From Bradyrhizobium sp. SZCCT0153 (GTDB lineage Bacteria > Pseudomonadota > Alphaproteobacteria > Rhizobiales > Xanthobacteraceae), in the NCBI RefSeq assembly GCF_018129995.1, contig NZ_JAFCKS010000013.1:41254-105253 (forward strand): a stretch of DNA of 64,000 bases. Reading direction: 5' to 3'. Made by a program: the position numbers and the translations under genes. This document shows, one piece after another, positions 27,376 to 34,562 of the stretch. Positions within the stretch are counted from its first letter, which is position 1. Each line of letters begins with the position of its first letter. Below the pieces are notes generated by a model. It was not told the origin of the DNA. It made no database searches and saw only the letters and a list, made by a program, of their open reading frames with translations.

Positions 27376-28077
27376 ATGAATTTGCGTTTCTGGCTTTTCT
27401 CCATGCTGTCGTCGGTCGCCTTGTGCGCAGCGCCTTGCGCGCAGGCGCAGACGCGCGTCGGTGAAGCCGTCGTGATCCAGAACGAGGTGGTGCGCGTGGC
27501 CGCGACCACCACGCCTATCAATGTCGGCGACAGCATGCTGCGCGACGAGACCGTGCGCACCGGCGCCGAAAGCGCCGCGCGCTTCGTCATGGCCGACAGC
27601 ACCAATCTGTCGCTCGGGCCTGGCGCCACGCTCAAGCTCGACCGCACCGTTTTCAACGACGAGCACAGCTATCGCGACGTCGCGATCCGCATGACGACGG
27701 GCACATTCCGGTTCGTTACGGGACATTCGGAAAAGACCGCCTACAAGATCACGACGCCGCTCGCGACCATCGGCGTGCGCGGCACCACGCTCGACATCCT
27801 GTCCCAGCGCGGGCGCTCCGTCGTCGTGCTGCAGGATGGCGCCGCCAGCGTCTGCACGCTGAACTTCCAGTGCGTGCAGCTCACCCAGCCCGGCGACACC
27901 GCGATCATCACGTCCACCGGCGGCAAGGTCAGCATCACCAAGGCCAATACGCCGCCCTGGACCTTCGCCGCAACCTGCGCCGCGAACGCCGGGCTGTGCG
28001 CGGTCAACCAATATGCCGACGCCTCGCCAACCATCACGCCCGCCGTCCACGACGACGGCATGCTGTGCGGACGGTGA
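27376..28077 (+). CDS. Exported FecR-domain protein
   Basis: 233 residues. A signal peptide (FWLFSMLSSVALCAAPCAQA) precedes a FecR-type domain (VGDSMLRDETVRTGAESAAR, FVMADSTNLSLGPGATLKLD), then ITTPLATIGVRGTTLDI and VVLQDGAASVCTLNFQCVQL. This stand-alone periplasmic form is not the FecI-partner anti-sigma protein; such FecR-domain proteins are often found beside surface barrels or large adhesins. Four to five cysteines in the C-terminal half may form disulfides. Its TGA overlaps the ATG of the beta-barrel gene, so the two are translated together. Confidence 0.85.
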   Translation: MNLRFWLFSMLSSVALCAAPCAQAQTRVGEAVVIQNEVVRVAATTTPINVGDSMLRDETVRTGAESAARFVMADSTNLSLGPGATLKLDRTVFNDEHSYRDVAIRMTTGTFRFVTGHSEKTAYKITTPLATIGVRGTTLDILSQRGRSVVVLQDGAASVCTLNFQCVQLTQPGDTAIITSTGGKVSITKANTPPWTFAATCAANAGLCAVNQYADASPTITPAVHDDGMLCGR

Positions 28078-29135
28078 TGATGGCGATAGTCCGCGTCCGA
28101 CACTTGCTTCGTGCTGCTCTGCTCGCTGCGATCTGCGCCATCACGCTCACGATGGCCGTTGCACCAGCATGCGCCCAGTCACCGACGCCGAGCCCCAGTC
28201 CATCGCCATCCCCCTCGCCGACCCCGAGCCCGACGCCGACCGGCGCCGATTCCAGCGGCAGCTCGATCGGCGGCCTCGCCGACCAGCGCTTCAACCAGAT
28301 GATCACCAACCGGGTGCTCGGCACGGTGCTGCTCGGCGTCAACGAGCAGGTCAATTGCAGCGACTGCATCAGCGCATTCGGCTCGGCCGGCTCGTTCTCG
28401 GCCGGCATCCATGGCCGCAAGGAGCTCACCAAAAATCTGTCGCTGCTCGCCGGCATCGCCTACACGCAGTACAGCGAGGGCGGCTACAACATCACCAGCG
28501 CGCCGATCGGCGCGTTCGCGCTGCGCTACAACTTCACCGACTGGGGCTCGTCGCGCCCGTTCTTCGACATCGGCACGATCCTGACGCCGTGGGAGAAGGC
28601 CCGCTACACCCGCAGCTACAACACCAGCCTCGGCCCGGTGAGCGTCACGAGCTCGACCAACGCCGCGAATTACGCCGTCTACGGCCGCGCCGGCTGGATG
28701 AGCCGTGTGTCGCCGCGCGACGAGGTCGCCGCCTCGATCGAGATCTGGCAACTCTGGCAGCGCGTCTCCGGCTATGCCGACAGCGTGGTGGCGTTCAATC
28801 CGTTCGATGCCAGCATCGCGACCGGCACCGACCGCACCAGTCTGGTCAAGATCGGCGGGCAGTGGACGCATCTCTTCGGCGGCAACGTCGAGGCCAACAT
28901 CAATGGCGGCTGGGTGCAGTCGTTCGCCGGCCACAGCGGCATCGTCGCCACCGTGACTGGCGACGGCACGGTGGTTCCGACCATGGGCAATCAGGGCTGG
29001 TTCGAATATGGCGGCCGGCTCGGTTTCCGCGTGCAAAAGGGCTGGATCGTGGATCTCTTCGCCAACGGCACGCTCGGCCCGCAGCCGGTCGGCAACACGA
29101 TCCACGGCGGCGTGGGGCTGCGCATCAATTACTAG
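28077..29135 (+). CDS. Outer-membrane beta-barrel protein with Pro/Ser/Thr linker
   Basis: 352 residues. After a signal peptide (LLAAICAITLTMAVAPACAQ) comes a low-complexity Pro-Ser-Thr linker (SPTPSPSPSPSPSPTPSPTP) and then a roughly 280-residue beta-barrel with alternating strands, aromatic girdle residues and a C-terminal motif ending in GVGLRINY, resembling autotransporter beta-domains. There is no long passenger, so it is a barrel with a short flexible arm rather than a classical autotransporter. ATG 28077 overlaps the FecR gene stop by one base. Its own Cys pair (NCSDC) sits before the first strands. Confidence 0.8.
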   Translation: MMAIVRVRHLLRAALLAAICAITLTMAVAPACAQSPTPSPSPSPSPSPTPSPTPTGADSSGSSIGGLADQRFNQMITNRVLGTVLLGVNEQVNCSDCISAFGSAGSFSAGIHGRKELTKNLSLLAGIAYTQYSEGGYNITSAPIGAFALRYNFTDWGSSRPFFDIGTILTPWEKARYTRSYNTSLGPVSVTSSTNAANYAVYGRAGWMSRVSPRDEVAASIEIWQLWQRVSGYADSVVAFNPFDASIATGTDRTSLVKIGGQWTHLFGGNVEANINGGWVQSFAGHSGIVATVTGDGTVVPTMGNQGWFEYGGRLGFRVQKGWIVDLFANGTLGPQPVGNTIHGGVGLRINY

Positions 29136-29154
29136 CGGCGAGCACAGTCTCCGC

Positions 29155-29239
29155 AGGGTGGGCAAACGAAGCGTGCCCACCAACTCTCGCAATCGTGGAC
29201 TGATGGTGGGCACGGCGCGGACGCGCCTTTGTCCACCCT
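29155..29239. repeat. Nested inverted repeat with GGTGGGC core
   Basis: Outer arms AGGGTGGGCAAA (29155-29166) and TTTGTCCACCCT (29228-29239), inner arms CGTGCCCACCA (29172-29182) and TGGTGGGCACG (29204-29214, perfect). It follows the beta-barrel gene and precedes the convergent PhnB-like gene. Probably a dispersed intergenic element of this genome that also acts as terminator. Confidence 0.68.
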
Positions 29240-29257
29240 ACAGCACCTGTGCTGACG

Positions 29258-29746
29258 CTAGGCCGCCGACTTGCCCTCGAACGCGCGGCGCAGGACATCC
29301 ACGTCGAGCTTCACCATCTTCATCATGGCCTGCATCGCGCGTGCGGCAGCCGCCCTGTCGGGACTCGACAGGAACTCGAACATCACCTTCGGCACCACCT
29401 GCCAGGCCACGCCCCAGCGATCCCTGAGCCAGCCGCACTGCTCTTCCTTGCCACCATGGGACAGGAGGGCATTCCAGACGCTGTCGACCTGGGCCTGATC
29501 GTCGCAATGGATCATCAGCGAGATCGCGTGGGTGTACTCCATCTTCATGCCGCCGTTGAGGGCGACCAGGGGCTGCCCGGCCACCGTGAACTCGACGACG
29601 AGCACGGAGCCTGTCTTGCCGGACGGGCCGTCCGAAACGTTGCGCTGAACGTGCGTGATCTCCGAGTTCGGAACGAGCGACACGTAGAATTTCGCGGCGT
29701 CCTCGGCATCGCCGTTGAACCACATGCAGGGCACGACCTTTGACAT
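29258..29746 (-). CDS. VOC-fold protein, PhnB-like
   Basis: 162 residues with the paired beta-alpha-beta-beta-beta units of the glyoxalase/bleomycin-resistance superfamily; PhnB/3-demethylubiquinone-methyltransferase-like subgroup (PCMWFNGDAEDAAKFYVSLV, then RDRWGVAWQVVPKVMFEFLS). The usual His/Glu metal ligands of glyoxalase I are not clearly conserved, so an enzymatic activity cannot be claimed. It is followed on the same strand by nothing close; the next VOC gene is 41 bases upstream and may share a transcript. Confidence 0.85.
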   Translation of the reverse strand: MSKVVPCMWFNGDAEDAAKFYVSLVPNSEITHVQRNVSDGPSGKTGSVLVVEFTVAGQPLVALNGGMKMEYTHAISLMIHCDDQAQVDSVWNALLSHGGKEEQCGWLRDRWGVAWQVVPKVMFEFLSSPDRAAAARAMQAMMKMVKLDVDVLRRAFEGKSAA

Positions 29747-29787
29747 CTTGAATGTTCCACTTCAGTTGCGATGTTCGCGGGCTTCGA

Positions 29788-30216
29788 TCAGGCGTTCGCC
29801 CTCTCGGGCTGCGCGGCGAAGGCTGCCATGTCCAGCCAGTTCACACCCCACATATGGCCGTCCGGATCTTCGAAGCTGCGGCCGTACATGAAGCTGAATT
29901 CGTCCTTCGGGCTGGGATCGGCCACCCCGCCCGCGGCTTGCGCCCTGCCGACGATGTCGTCGACCTCGTCGCGGCTGTCCGCGGACAGGCAGAACAGCGC
30001 CTGGTTCGAGATCTTGGCATCAGCGATCGGCTTCGGCGTGAACTGGCGGAATTTGTCGTGGGTCGTCAGCATGGCGAAAATGGTCTCGGAGAAGACCATG
30101 CAGCTGGCCGTATCGTCGCTGAATTGGGGATTCCTGACCGCGCCGATCGCCTCGTAAAAGGCCGTCGCGCGCTTGAGGTCAGTCACTGGCAAATTGACGA
30201 AGATCATCCTGGGCAT
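29788..30216 (-). CDS. VOC-family protein (glyoxalase-like)
   Basis: 142 residues, MIFVNLPVTDLKRATAFYEA at the N-terminus and EFSFMYGRSFEDPDGHMWGV near the end, a typical two-module VOC domain. The DPDGHMWGV stretch holds a potential metal-binding His and a Glu in the first half. A clear AAGGAG ribosome site precedes the ATG at 30216. It lies just upstream of the PhnB-like gene and probably forms a two-gene unit with it. Function unknown beyond binding a small ligand. Confidence 0.85.
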   Translation of the reverse strand: MPRMIFVNLPVTDLKRATAFYEAIGAVRNPQFSDDTASCMVFSETIFAMLTTHDKFRQFTPKPIADAKISNQALFCLSADSRDEVDDIVGRAQAAGGVADPSPKDEFSFMYGRSFEDPDGHMWGVNWLDMAAFAAQPERANA

Positions 30217-30342
30217 CGGAAGCTCCTTGGGGGTTCTGCCCAAGGACGGATGGCCCTGCGGCCACCCGACACAGCTTCCGAATATTTTTTGGACCATGAA
30301 CTGCGGGGTTCCGTCGCACCGAACCTTGCGCGATCTCAGGGC

Positions 30343-30855
30343 CTACTTCTTCTCGTTCGGATCCCGGTGAATGGGATCGACCCACAGCACGGTCTCGGGC
30401 TTCTCGACCGGCTCGATGTCGAGATTGATCGCAACCGCCTCGCCGTCGCTGCGCACCAGGACGCATTCCAGCACCTCGTCCGGGCTGGCGTTGATCTCCT
30501 GATGCGGCACGTAGGGCGGCACGAAAATGAAATCGCCGGGGCCGGCCTCCGCGGTGAATTGCAGGCTCTCGCCCCAGCGCATCCGCGCCTTGCCCTTCAC
30601 CACGTAGATCACGCTTTCGAGATGGCCGTGGTGATGCGCCCCGGTCTTGGCGTCGGGCTTGATGCTGACCGTGCCCGCCCACAATTTCTGCGCGCCGACG
30701 CGCGCGAAATTGATCGCGGCCGCGCGGTCCATGCCTGCCGTCGACGGCACGTTCGTATCGAGCTGGTTGCCGGGAATGACGCGCACGCCGTCATGCTTCC
30801 AGCGATCGTCGTGATCGTGGTCATGGTGGGAATGCGAATGATCATGGCCGGTCAT
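30343..30855 (-). CDS. Cupin-domain protein with His-rich N-terminus
   Basis: 170 residues. The first 18 residues hold the run HDHSHSHHDHDHDD, seven histidines alternating with Asp/Ser, a likely metal-binding tail. The cupin core follows (GAHHHGHLESVIYVVKGKAR, GDFIFVPPYVPHQEINAS), with the three His plus Glu that bind a metal ion. The reaction is unknown; related cupins act as dioxygenases, isomerases or sensors. The ATG at 30855 is chosen because the His-rich tail begins immediately after it. Confidence 0.82.
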   Translation of the reverse strand: MTGHDHSHSHHDHDHDDRWKHDGVRVIPGNQLDTNVPSTAGMDRAAAINFARVGAQKLWAGTVSIKPDAKTGAHHHGHLESVIYVVKGKARMRWGESLQFTAEAGPGDFIFVPPYVPHQEINASPDEVLECVLVRSDGEAVAINLDIEPVEKPETVLWVDPIHRDPNEKK

Positions 30856-30927
30856 GGGACTTGCTTTCTGTTGGTTCCGTGCGGGCGAAGCTAACCAAAG
30901 CGGGCCTATCAAGCCATAGCCAAAATC

Positions 30928-30952
30928 GGAACTCTCGTAGCCCTCAGGGGTT
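30928..30952 (+). promoter_or_regulatory. EcfG-like promoter of the csbD gene
   Basis: GGAAC at 30928, 16 bases, GGTT at 30949-30952. The transcript would start about 25 bases before the csbD ATG. CsbD-family genes are known targets of general stress sigma factors, so the match fits. Confidence 0.62.
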
Positions 30953-30983
30953 GTCCCCGCGAGCAAACTGGAAGGAGAGTTTC

Positions 30984-31202
30984 ATGGGTAGCACCAGCGA
31001 CAAGATCAAGGGCAGCGCCAACGAGGTCATCGGCAAGGCCAAGCAGGGTATCGGCGAAGCCACTGGTTCCGAGCGTCTGCAGGGCGAAGGCGTGGTCCAG
31101 GAAGTGAAGGGCAAGGGTCAGAAGGCCATGGGCGATGCCAAGGACGCCGCGAAGGAAGCGATTGATCGCGCCGCCGGGGCGGCGAAGCGCGCGGCCGATT
31201 GA
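30984..31202 (+). CDS. csbD: CsbD-family stress-response protein
   Basis: 72 residues, almost wholly Lys/Gly/Ala/Glu repeats (DKIKGSANEVIGKAKQGIGE, QGEGVVQEVKGKGQKAMGDA), the pattern of the CsbD family of small, highly charged, probably disordered proteins induced by general stress. No enzymatic role is known. The start has GAAGGAGAG upstream. An EcfG-like promoter precedes it and a strong stem-loop terminator follows 22 bases after the stop, so it is a stand-alone stress gene. Confidence 0.9.
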   Translation: MGSTSDKIKGSANEVIGKAKQGIGEATGSERLQGEGVVQEVKGKGQKAMGDAKDAAKEAIDRAAGAAKRAAD

Positions 31203-31223
31203 CGGACCTCGCACTGAAAACGG

Positions 31224-31253
31224 AAAGACCGGCCGAAAGGCCGGTCTTTTTGT
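31224..31253. terminator. Rho-independent terminator after csbD
   Basis: AAAGACCGGCC, GAAA loop, GGCCGGTCTTT, then further T residues: an 11-base perfect stem with a U-tail for the plus strand. On the minus strand the tail is partly T-rich too, so it may also end transcription of the convergent FKBP gene. Confidence 0.88.
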
Positions 31254-31261
31254 TTGCTGGG

Positions 31262-31726
31262 CTATTTCACCGCGAGCAATTCGACGTCGAACATCAAGGT
31301 CGCGTTCGGCGGGATCACGCCGCCGGCGCCGCGCGCGCCATAGCCAAGCTGCGGCGGAATGATCAGCGTGCGCTTGCCGCCGACCTTCATCGAGGCAACG
31401 CCCTCGTCCCAGCCGGCGATGACGCGGCCCTTGCCGATCGGGAATTCGAACGGCTCATTGCGGTCGACCGACGAGTCGAATTTCTTGCCCTTCTGGCCGT
31501 TCTCATAGAGCCAGCCGGTATAATGCATCACGCAGATCTGGCCGGGCTTGGGCGAGGCGCCGGTGCCGGCAACGCTGTCGGTGATCTGCAAGCCTGAAGC
31601 TGTTGTCATGGTCTTTCCTGCGGTCTGGGCCGAGGCCGTGGTGGAAGCGAAATCGGACACGCTGGCAATCATCGTGATCGCGAGTGCCGACATGATGGCG
31701 AGGAGCACGCGCTGGGAACGCTGCAT
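31262..31726 (-). CDS. FKBP-type peptidyl-prolyl isomerase, periplasmic
   Basis: 154 residues. A signal peptide (RVLLAIMSALAITMIASVSD and on to SAQT) is followed by a single FKBP domain (VMHYTGWLYENGQKGKKFDS, EFPIGKGRVIAGWDEGVASM, LIIPPQLGYGARGAGGVIPP). The active-site aromatic and Asp residues (Tyr, Phe-Asp, Trp, Tyr) of FKBPs are all present, so it should speed prolyl isomerisation of exported proteins. Single gene, convergent with csbD. Confidence 0.92.
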   Translation of the reverse strand: MQRSQRVLLAIMSALAITMIASVSDFASTTASAQTAGKTMTTASGLQITDSVAGTGASPKPGQICVMHYTGWLYENGQKGKKFDSSVDRNEPFEFPIGKGRVIAGWDEGVASMKVGGKRTLIIPPQLGYGARGAGGVIPPNATLMFDVELLAVK

Positions 31727-31797
31727 TAGACACCTTCCGTTTGAGGCGGGAGGTGTCTAGCGCAACGAGGGTCTGGTTTCCAGCCCTCAGGCCTCGA

Positions 31798-33384
31798 TCA
31801 ATAGCCCAGCGCGCAGCCGTCCTTTCGCGGATCGGAACCGCCGGTCAGCGTCCCCTTGTCCCAGTCGATCCAGATCGCCTGGGCGCCGCCGAGCGGGCCG
31901 ACCACGCTGGTGGTCTTGTGGCCGAGCTTCTTCAGACCTTCGACGATGTCAGCCGGCACGCTGTCCTCAAGCTGGTATTGACCCTCGTAGTGCAGGCCGC
32001 GCGGCATGTCGATCGCCTCCTGGACGTCGCAGCCATAGTCGAGAATGTTGGTCACGACGTGGGTCTGGCCGACCGGCTGATACTGTCCGCCCATCACGGC
32101 GAACGGCATCACGGACCGGCCGCCCTTGGTGAGGAGGCTCGGCATGATCGTATGCAGCGGACGCTTGCCGCCCTCGATGCAGTTCGGATGGCCGGGCTGG
32201 ATGCGGAAGCCACCGGCGCGGTTCTGGAGCAGCACGCCGGTCTTGTTGGAGACGATCGCCGAGCCAAAAGAATGCGCGATCGAATTGATGAACGAGCAGA
32301 CGTTGCGGTCCTTGTCCACGACCGTGATGTAGATGGTCGAGGGATTCATCGGCGGCGCAACGTCAGGCAGGTCGAGCATGCCGTCCAGACGGATCTTGCT
32401 AATGTACTCGTCGGCAAAGCCCTTTTCGAGCATCTCGGCGACGTTGATCTTCATGTGGTCGGGAGAAGCGACATGCATCTCGCGGTTCATGTAGGCGATG
32501 CGCGCAGCTTCGGCTTCGAGATGGAAGCGCTCGACGCTGAGCGGGGCGAACTTCGTCAGGTCGAACCGCGACAGGATGTTGAGCATCAAGAGCGCGGTGA
32601 CGCCCGGGCCGTTCGGCGGGCACTGCCAGACGTCGTAGCCCTTGTACATGGTGCCGATCGGCGTCGTCGTCTCGGTGGTGTGCGCGGCGAAATCGTCGAG
32701 CGTGTGCAGGCCGCCGATGCCGCGCAGGGTCTCGACCATGTCTTCCGCGATCGGACCCTTGTAGAAGGCGTCGCGGCCGTCCTTGGCAATCGCACGCAGC
32801 GTCTTGCCGAGCTCGGCCTGACGGATGATGTCGCCGGCCACGGGCGGCTTGCCATGCGGCAGCAAATAGCGCTCGGTGTTGGTGCCACCCTTCAGCTTCC
32901 CGAACTGGTTCTTCCAGTCGAAGGCGATGCGCGGGGCGACGACGTAACCTTCCTCGGCCGCCTTGATCGCGGGCTGCAGCAGCCGGTCGAAGCCGAACTT
33001 GCCGTGGTCGCGCAGGACGGTCGCGAAGGCGTCGATCACGCCGGGGATCGAGACCGCATGGGCCGAGGTCAGCGGCACGGAATTGATCTTGCGCTCGAGA
33101 TACCAGTCGGCATTCGCCGCCTTCGGCGCCCGGCCGGAGCCGTTATAGGCGATGATCTTGCCCTCGCCGCGCGGCTGGATCAGCGCGAAGCAATCGCCGC
33201 CGATGCCGGTCGATTGCGGCTCGATCACGCCGAGGATCGCCGAGCCCGCGACAGCCGCATCCACCGCCGTGCCGCCCTCGCGCAGCACCTCGATCGCGGC
33301 CAGCGAGGCCTGCGGATGCGAGGTCGCCACCATCGCGTTGGTGGCGTGGACCGTGGACCTGCCGGGAAAATGGAAGTTTCTCAT
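31798..33384 (-). CDS. Gamma-glutamyltransferase family protein
   Basis: 528 residues of the Ntn-hydrolase GGT family, which split and transfer gamma-glutamyl groups (glutathione and related amides). The N-terminal large-subunit part carries SHPQASLAAIEVLREGGTAV and SAILGVIEPQSTGIGGDCFA. The self-cleavage point is expected before the Thr of NPSTIYITVVDKDRNVCSFI; this Thr becomes the N-terminal nucleophile. C-terminal signature FAVMGGQYQPVGQTHVVTNI. No signal peptide is visible from the ATG at 33384, so it may be cytoplasmic, unlike E. coli GGT; upstream in-frame codons lack a signal as well. Confidence 0.85.
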   Translation of the reverse strand: MRNFHFPGRSTVHATNAMVATSHPQASLAAIEVLREGGTAVDAAVAGSAILGVIEPQSTGIGGDCFALIQPRGEGKIIAYNGSGRAPKAANADWYLERKINSVPLTSAHAVSIPGVIDAFATVLRDHGKFGFDRLLQPAIKAAEEGYVVAPRIAFDWKNQFGKLKGGTNTERYLLPHGKPPVAGDIIRQAELGKTLRAIAKDGRDAFYKGPIAEDMVETLRGIGGLHTLDDFAAHTTETTTPIGTMYKGYDVWQCPPNGPGVTALLMLNILSRFDLTKFAPLSVERFHLEAEAARIAYMNREMHVASPDHMKINVAEMLEKGFADEYISKIRLDGMLDLPDVAPPMNPSTIYITVVDKDRNVCSFINSIAHSFGSAIVSNKTGVLLQNRAGGFRIQPGHPNCIEGGKRPLHTIMPSLLTKGGRSVMPFAVMGGQYQPVGQTHVVTNILDYGCDVQEAIDMPRGLHYEGQYQLEDSVPADIVEGLKKLGHKTTSVVGPLGGAQAIWIDWDKGTLTGGSDPRKDGCALGY

Positions 33385-33580
33385 CGAATTCTTGCTCTCG
33401 TTAGGCTCTGGTCCGTTGGCGCGGATAGTGGAAAAACCGGGCCTACATGACACATTCCGGCCCGCCGGGGCAATGCTGGCATACCAGGGAAATGGCTGCC
33501 ATCCGCTGGGCGTATAGACTTTTTGCAGCCTGGCGCCGAGCGGGTTTTCCAGGCGCCGGCCGCCTGCTAAACGAGCCGCC

Positions 33581-34348
33581 ATGATCCACAAGGTCGCCGC
33601 CTTCTACCAATTCGCCGCCCTGCCCGATTACCGCGAGCTGCGCGAGCCGCTGCGCGCATTCTGCGCCGGCCTGAGGCTGAAGGGCAGCGTGCTGCTCGCG
33701 CGGGAGGGCATCAACGGCACGGTCGCGGGCGCACCGAAGTCGATCGACGCTCTCGCCCACGAGCTCGCGCACGGGGCCATGTTCGGCGGCAGGCTGGACC
33801 ATCTCGAATTGAAGTTCTCGACCGCCGAGACCATGCCGTTCGGCCGGCTCAAGGTGCGGCTCAAGAAAGAGATCGTCACGCTCGGCGACGAAGCCGCCGA
33901 TCCGACCCGACAGGTCGGTACCTATGTCGATGCAGCCGACTGGAATGCGCTGATCGCGGCGCCCGACACGCTGCTGCTCGACACCCGCAACGCCTTCGAA
34001 GTGGCGATGGGCACGTTCGACGGCGCCGTCGATCCTGATATCAAGAGCTTTGGCCAGTTCAAGGATTTTGCCGCGGTCAAGCTCGATCCGGCAAAGCATC
34101 GCAGGATCGCTATGTTCTGCACCGGCGGCATCCGCTGCGAGAAGGCCAGCGCACATCTGCTCGCGCGCGGCTTTGCCGAGGTCTTTCACCTCAAGGGCGG
34201 CATCCTCAAATATCTCGAAGAGGTGCCGGAGGCGCAGAGCCGCTGGCGCGGCGAATGCTTCGTGTTCGACGAGCGCGTCGCGCTCGGCCATGGTTTGCGA
34301 GAAACCGGCTTGCGGGAACGGGACAAGGACACGCCACGTGACGAATGA
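33581..34348 (+). CDS. trhO: tRNA uridine-34 hydroxylase TrhO (rhodanese family)
   Basis: 255 residues of the YceA/TrhO family, which hydroxylates U34 of certain tRNAs using oxygen. The N-terminal domain (SVLLAREGINGTVAGAPKSI) and the rhodanese domain (LLLDTRNAFEVAMGTFDGAV, then MFCTGGIRCEKASAHLLARG) with its catalytic cysteine in CTGGIRC are complete; the protein lacks the C-terminal extension of the longer E. coli form, as is usual in this class. It is divergent from the GGT gene and its stop overlaps the slyX start. Confidence 0.9.
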   Translation: MIHKVAAFYQFAALPDYRELREPLRAFCAGLRLKGSVLLAREGINGTVAGAPKSIDALAHELAHGAMFGGRLDHLELKFSTAETMPFGRLKVRLKKEIVTLGDEAADPTRQVGTYVDAADWNALIAAPDTLLLDTRNAFEVAMGTFDGAVDPDIKSFGQFKDFAAVKLDPAKHRRIAMFCTGGIRCEKASAHLLARGFAEVFHLKGGILKYLEEVPEAQSRWRGECFVFDERVALGHGLRETGLRERDKDTPRDE

Positions 34349-34556
34349 GATCAAGGCTCTCGGCGAGCGCGTCGACGCGCTGGAAGCGCGCCTCGCCTAT
34401 CAGGACGACACGATCGAGACACTGAACCAGACCATCACCGCGCAGTGGAAGCAGATCGACGCCCTGACGCGCAGGATCGCGGAGATCGGCCAACGGCTGC
34501 AGGAGGCCGAGGCGAATGCGCCGGGAGCCGCCAATGAGCGCCCGCCACATTATTGA
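34338..34556 (+). CDS. slyX: SlyX family protein
   Basis: 72-residue coiled-coil protein (ALGERVDALEARLAYQDDTI, ETLNQTITAQWKQIDALTRR), ending in a Pro-Pro-His-Tyr tail that is typical of SlyX. Function is not established in any bacterium. It starts at a GTG eleven bases before the end of the trhO frame, so it is translated by coupling. A start further upstream would lie inside trhO. It ends 6 bases before the convergent end of the GGDEF gene. Confidence 0.88.
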   Translation: MTNEIKALGERVDALEARLAYQDDTIETLNQTITAQWKQIDALTRRIAEIGQRLQEAEANAPGAANERPPHY

Positions 34557-34562
34557 GCGGCG

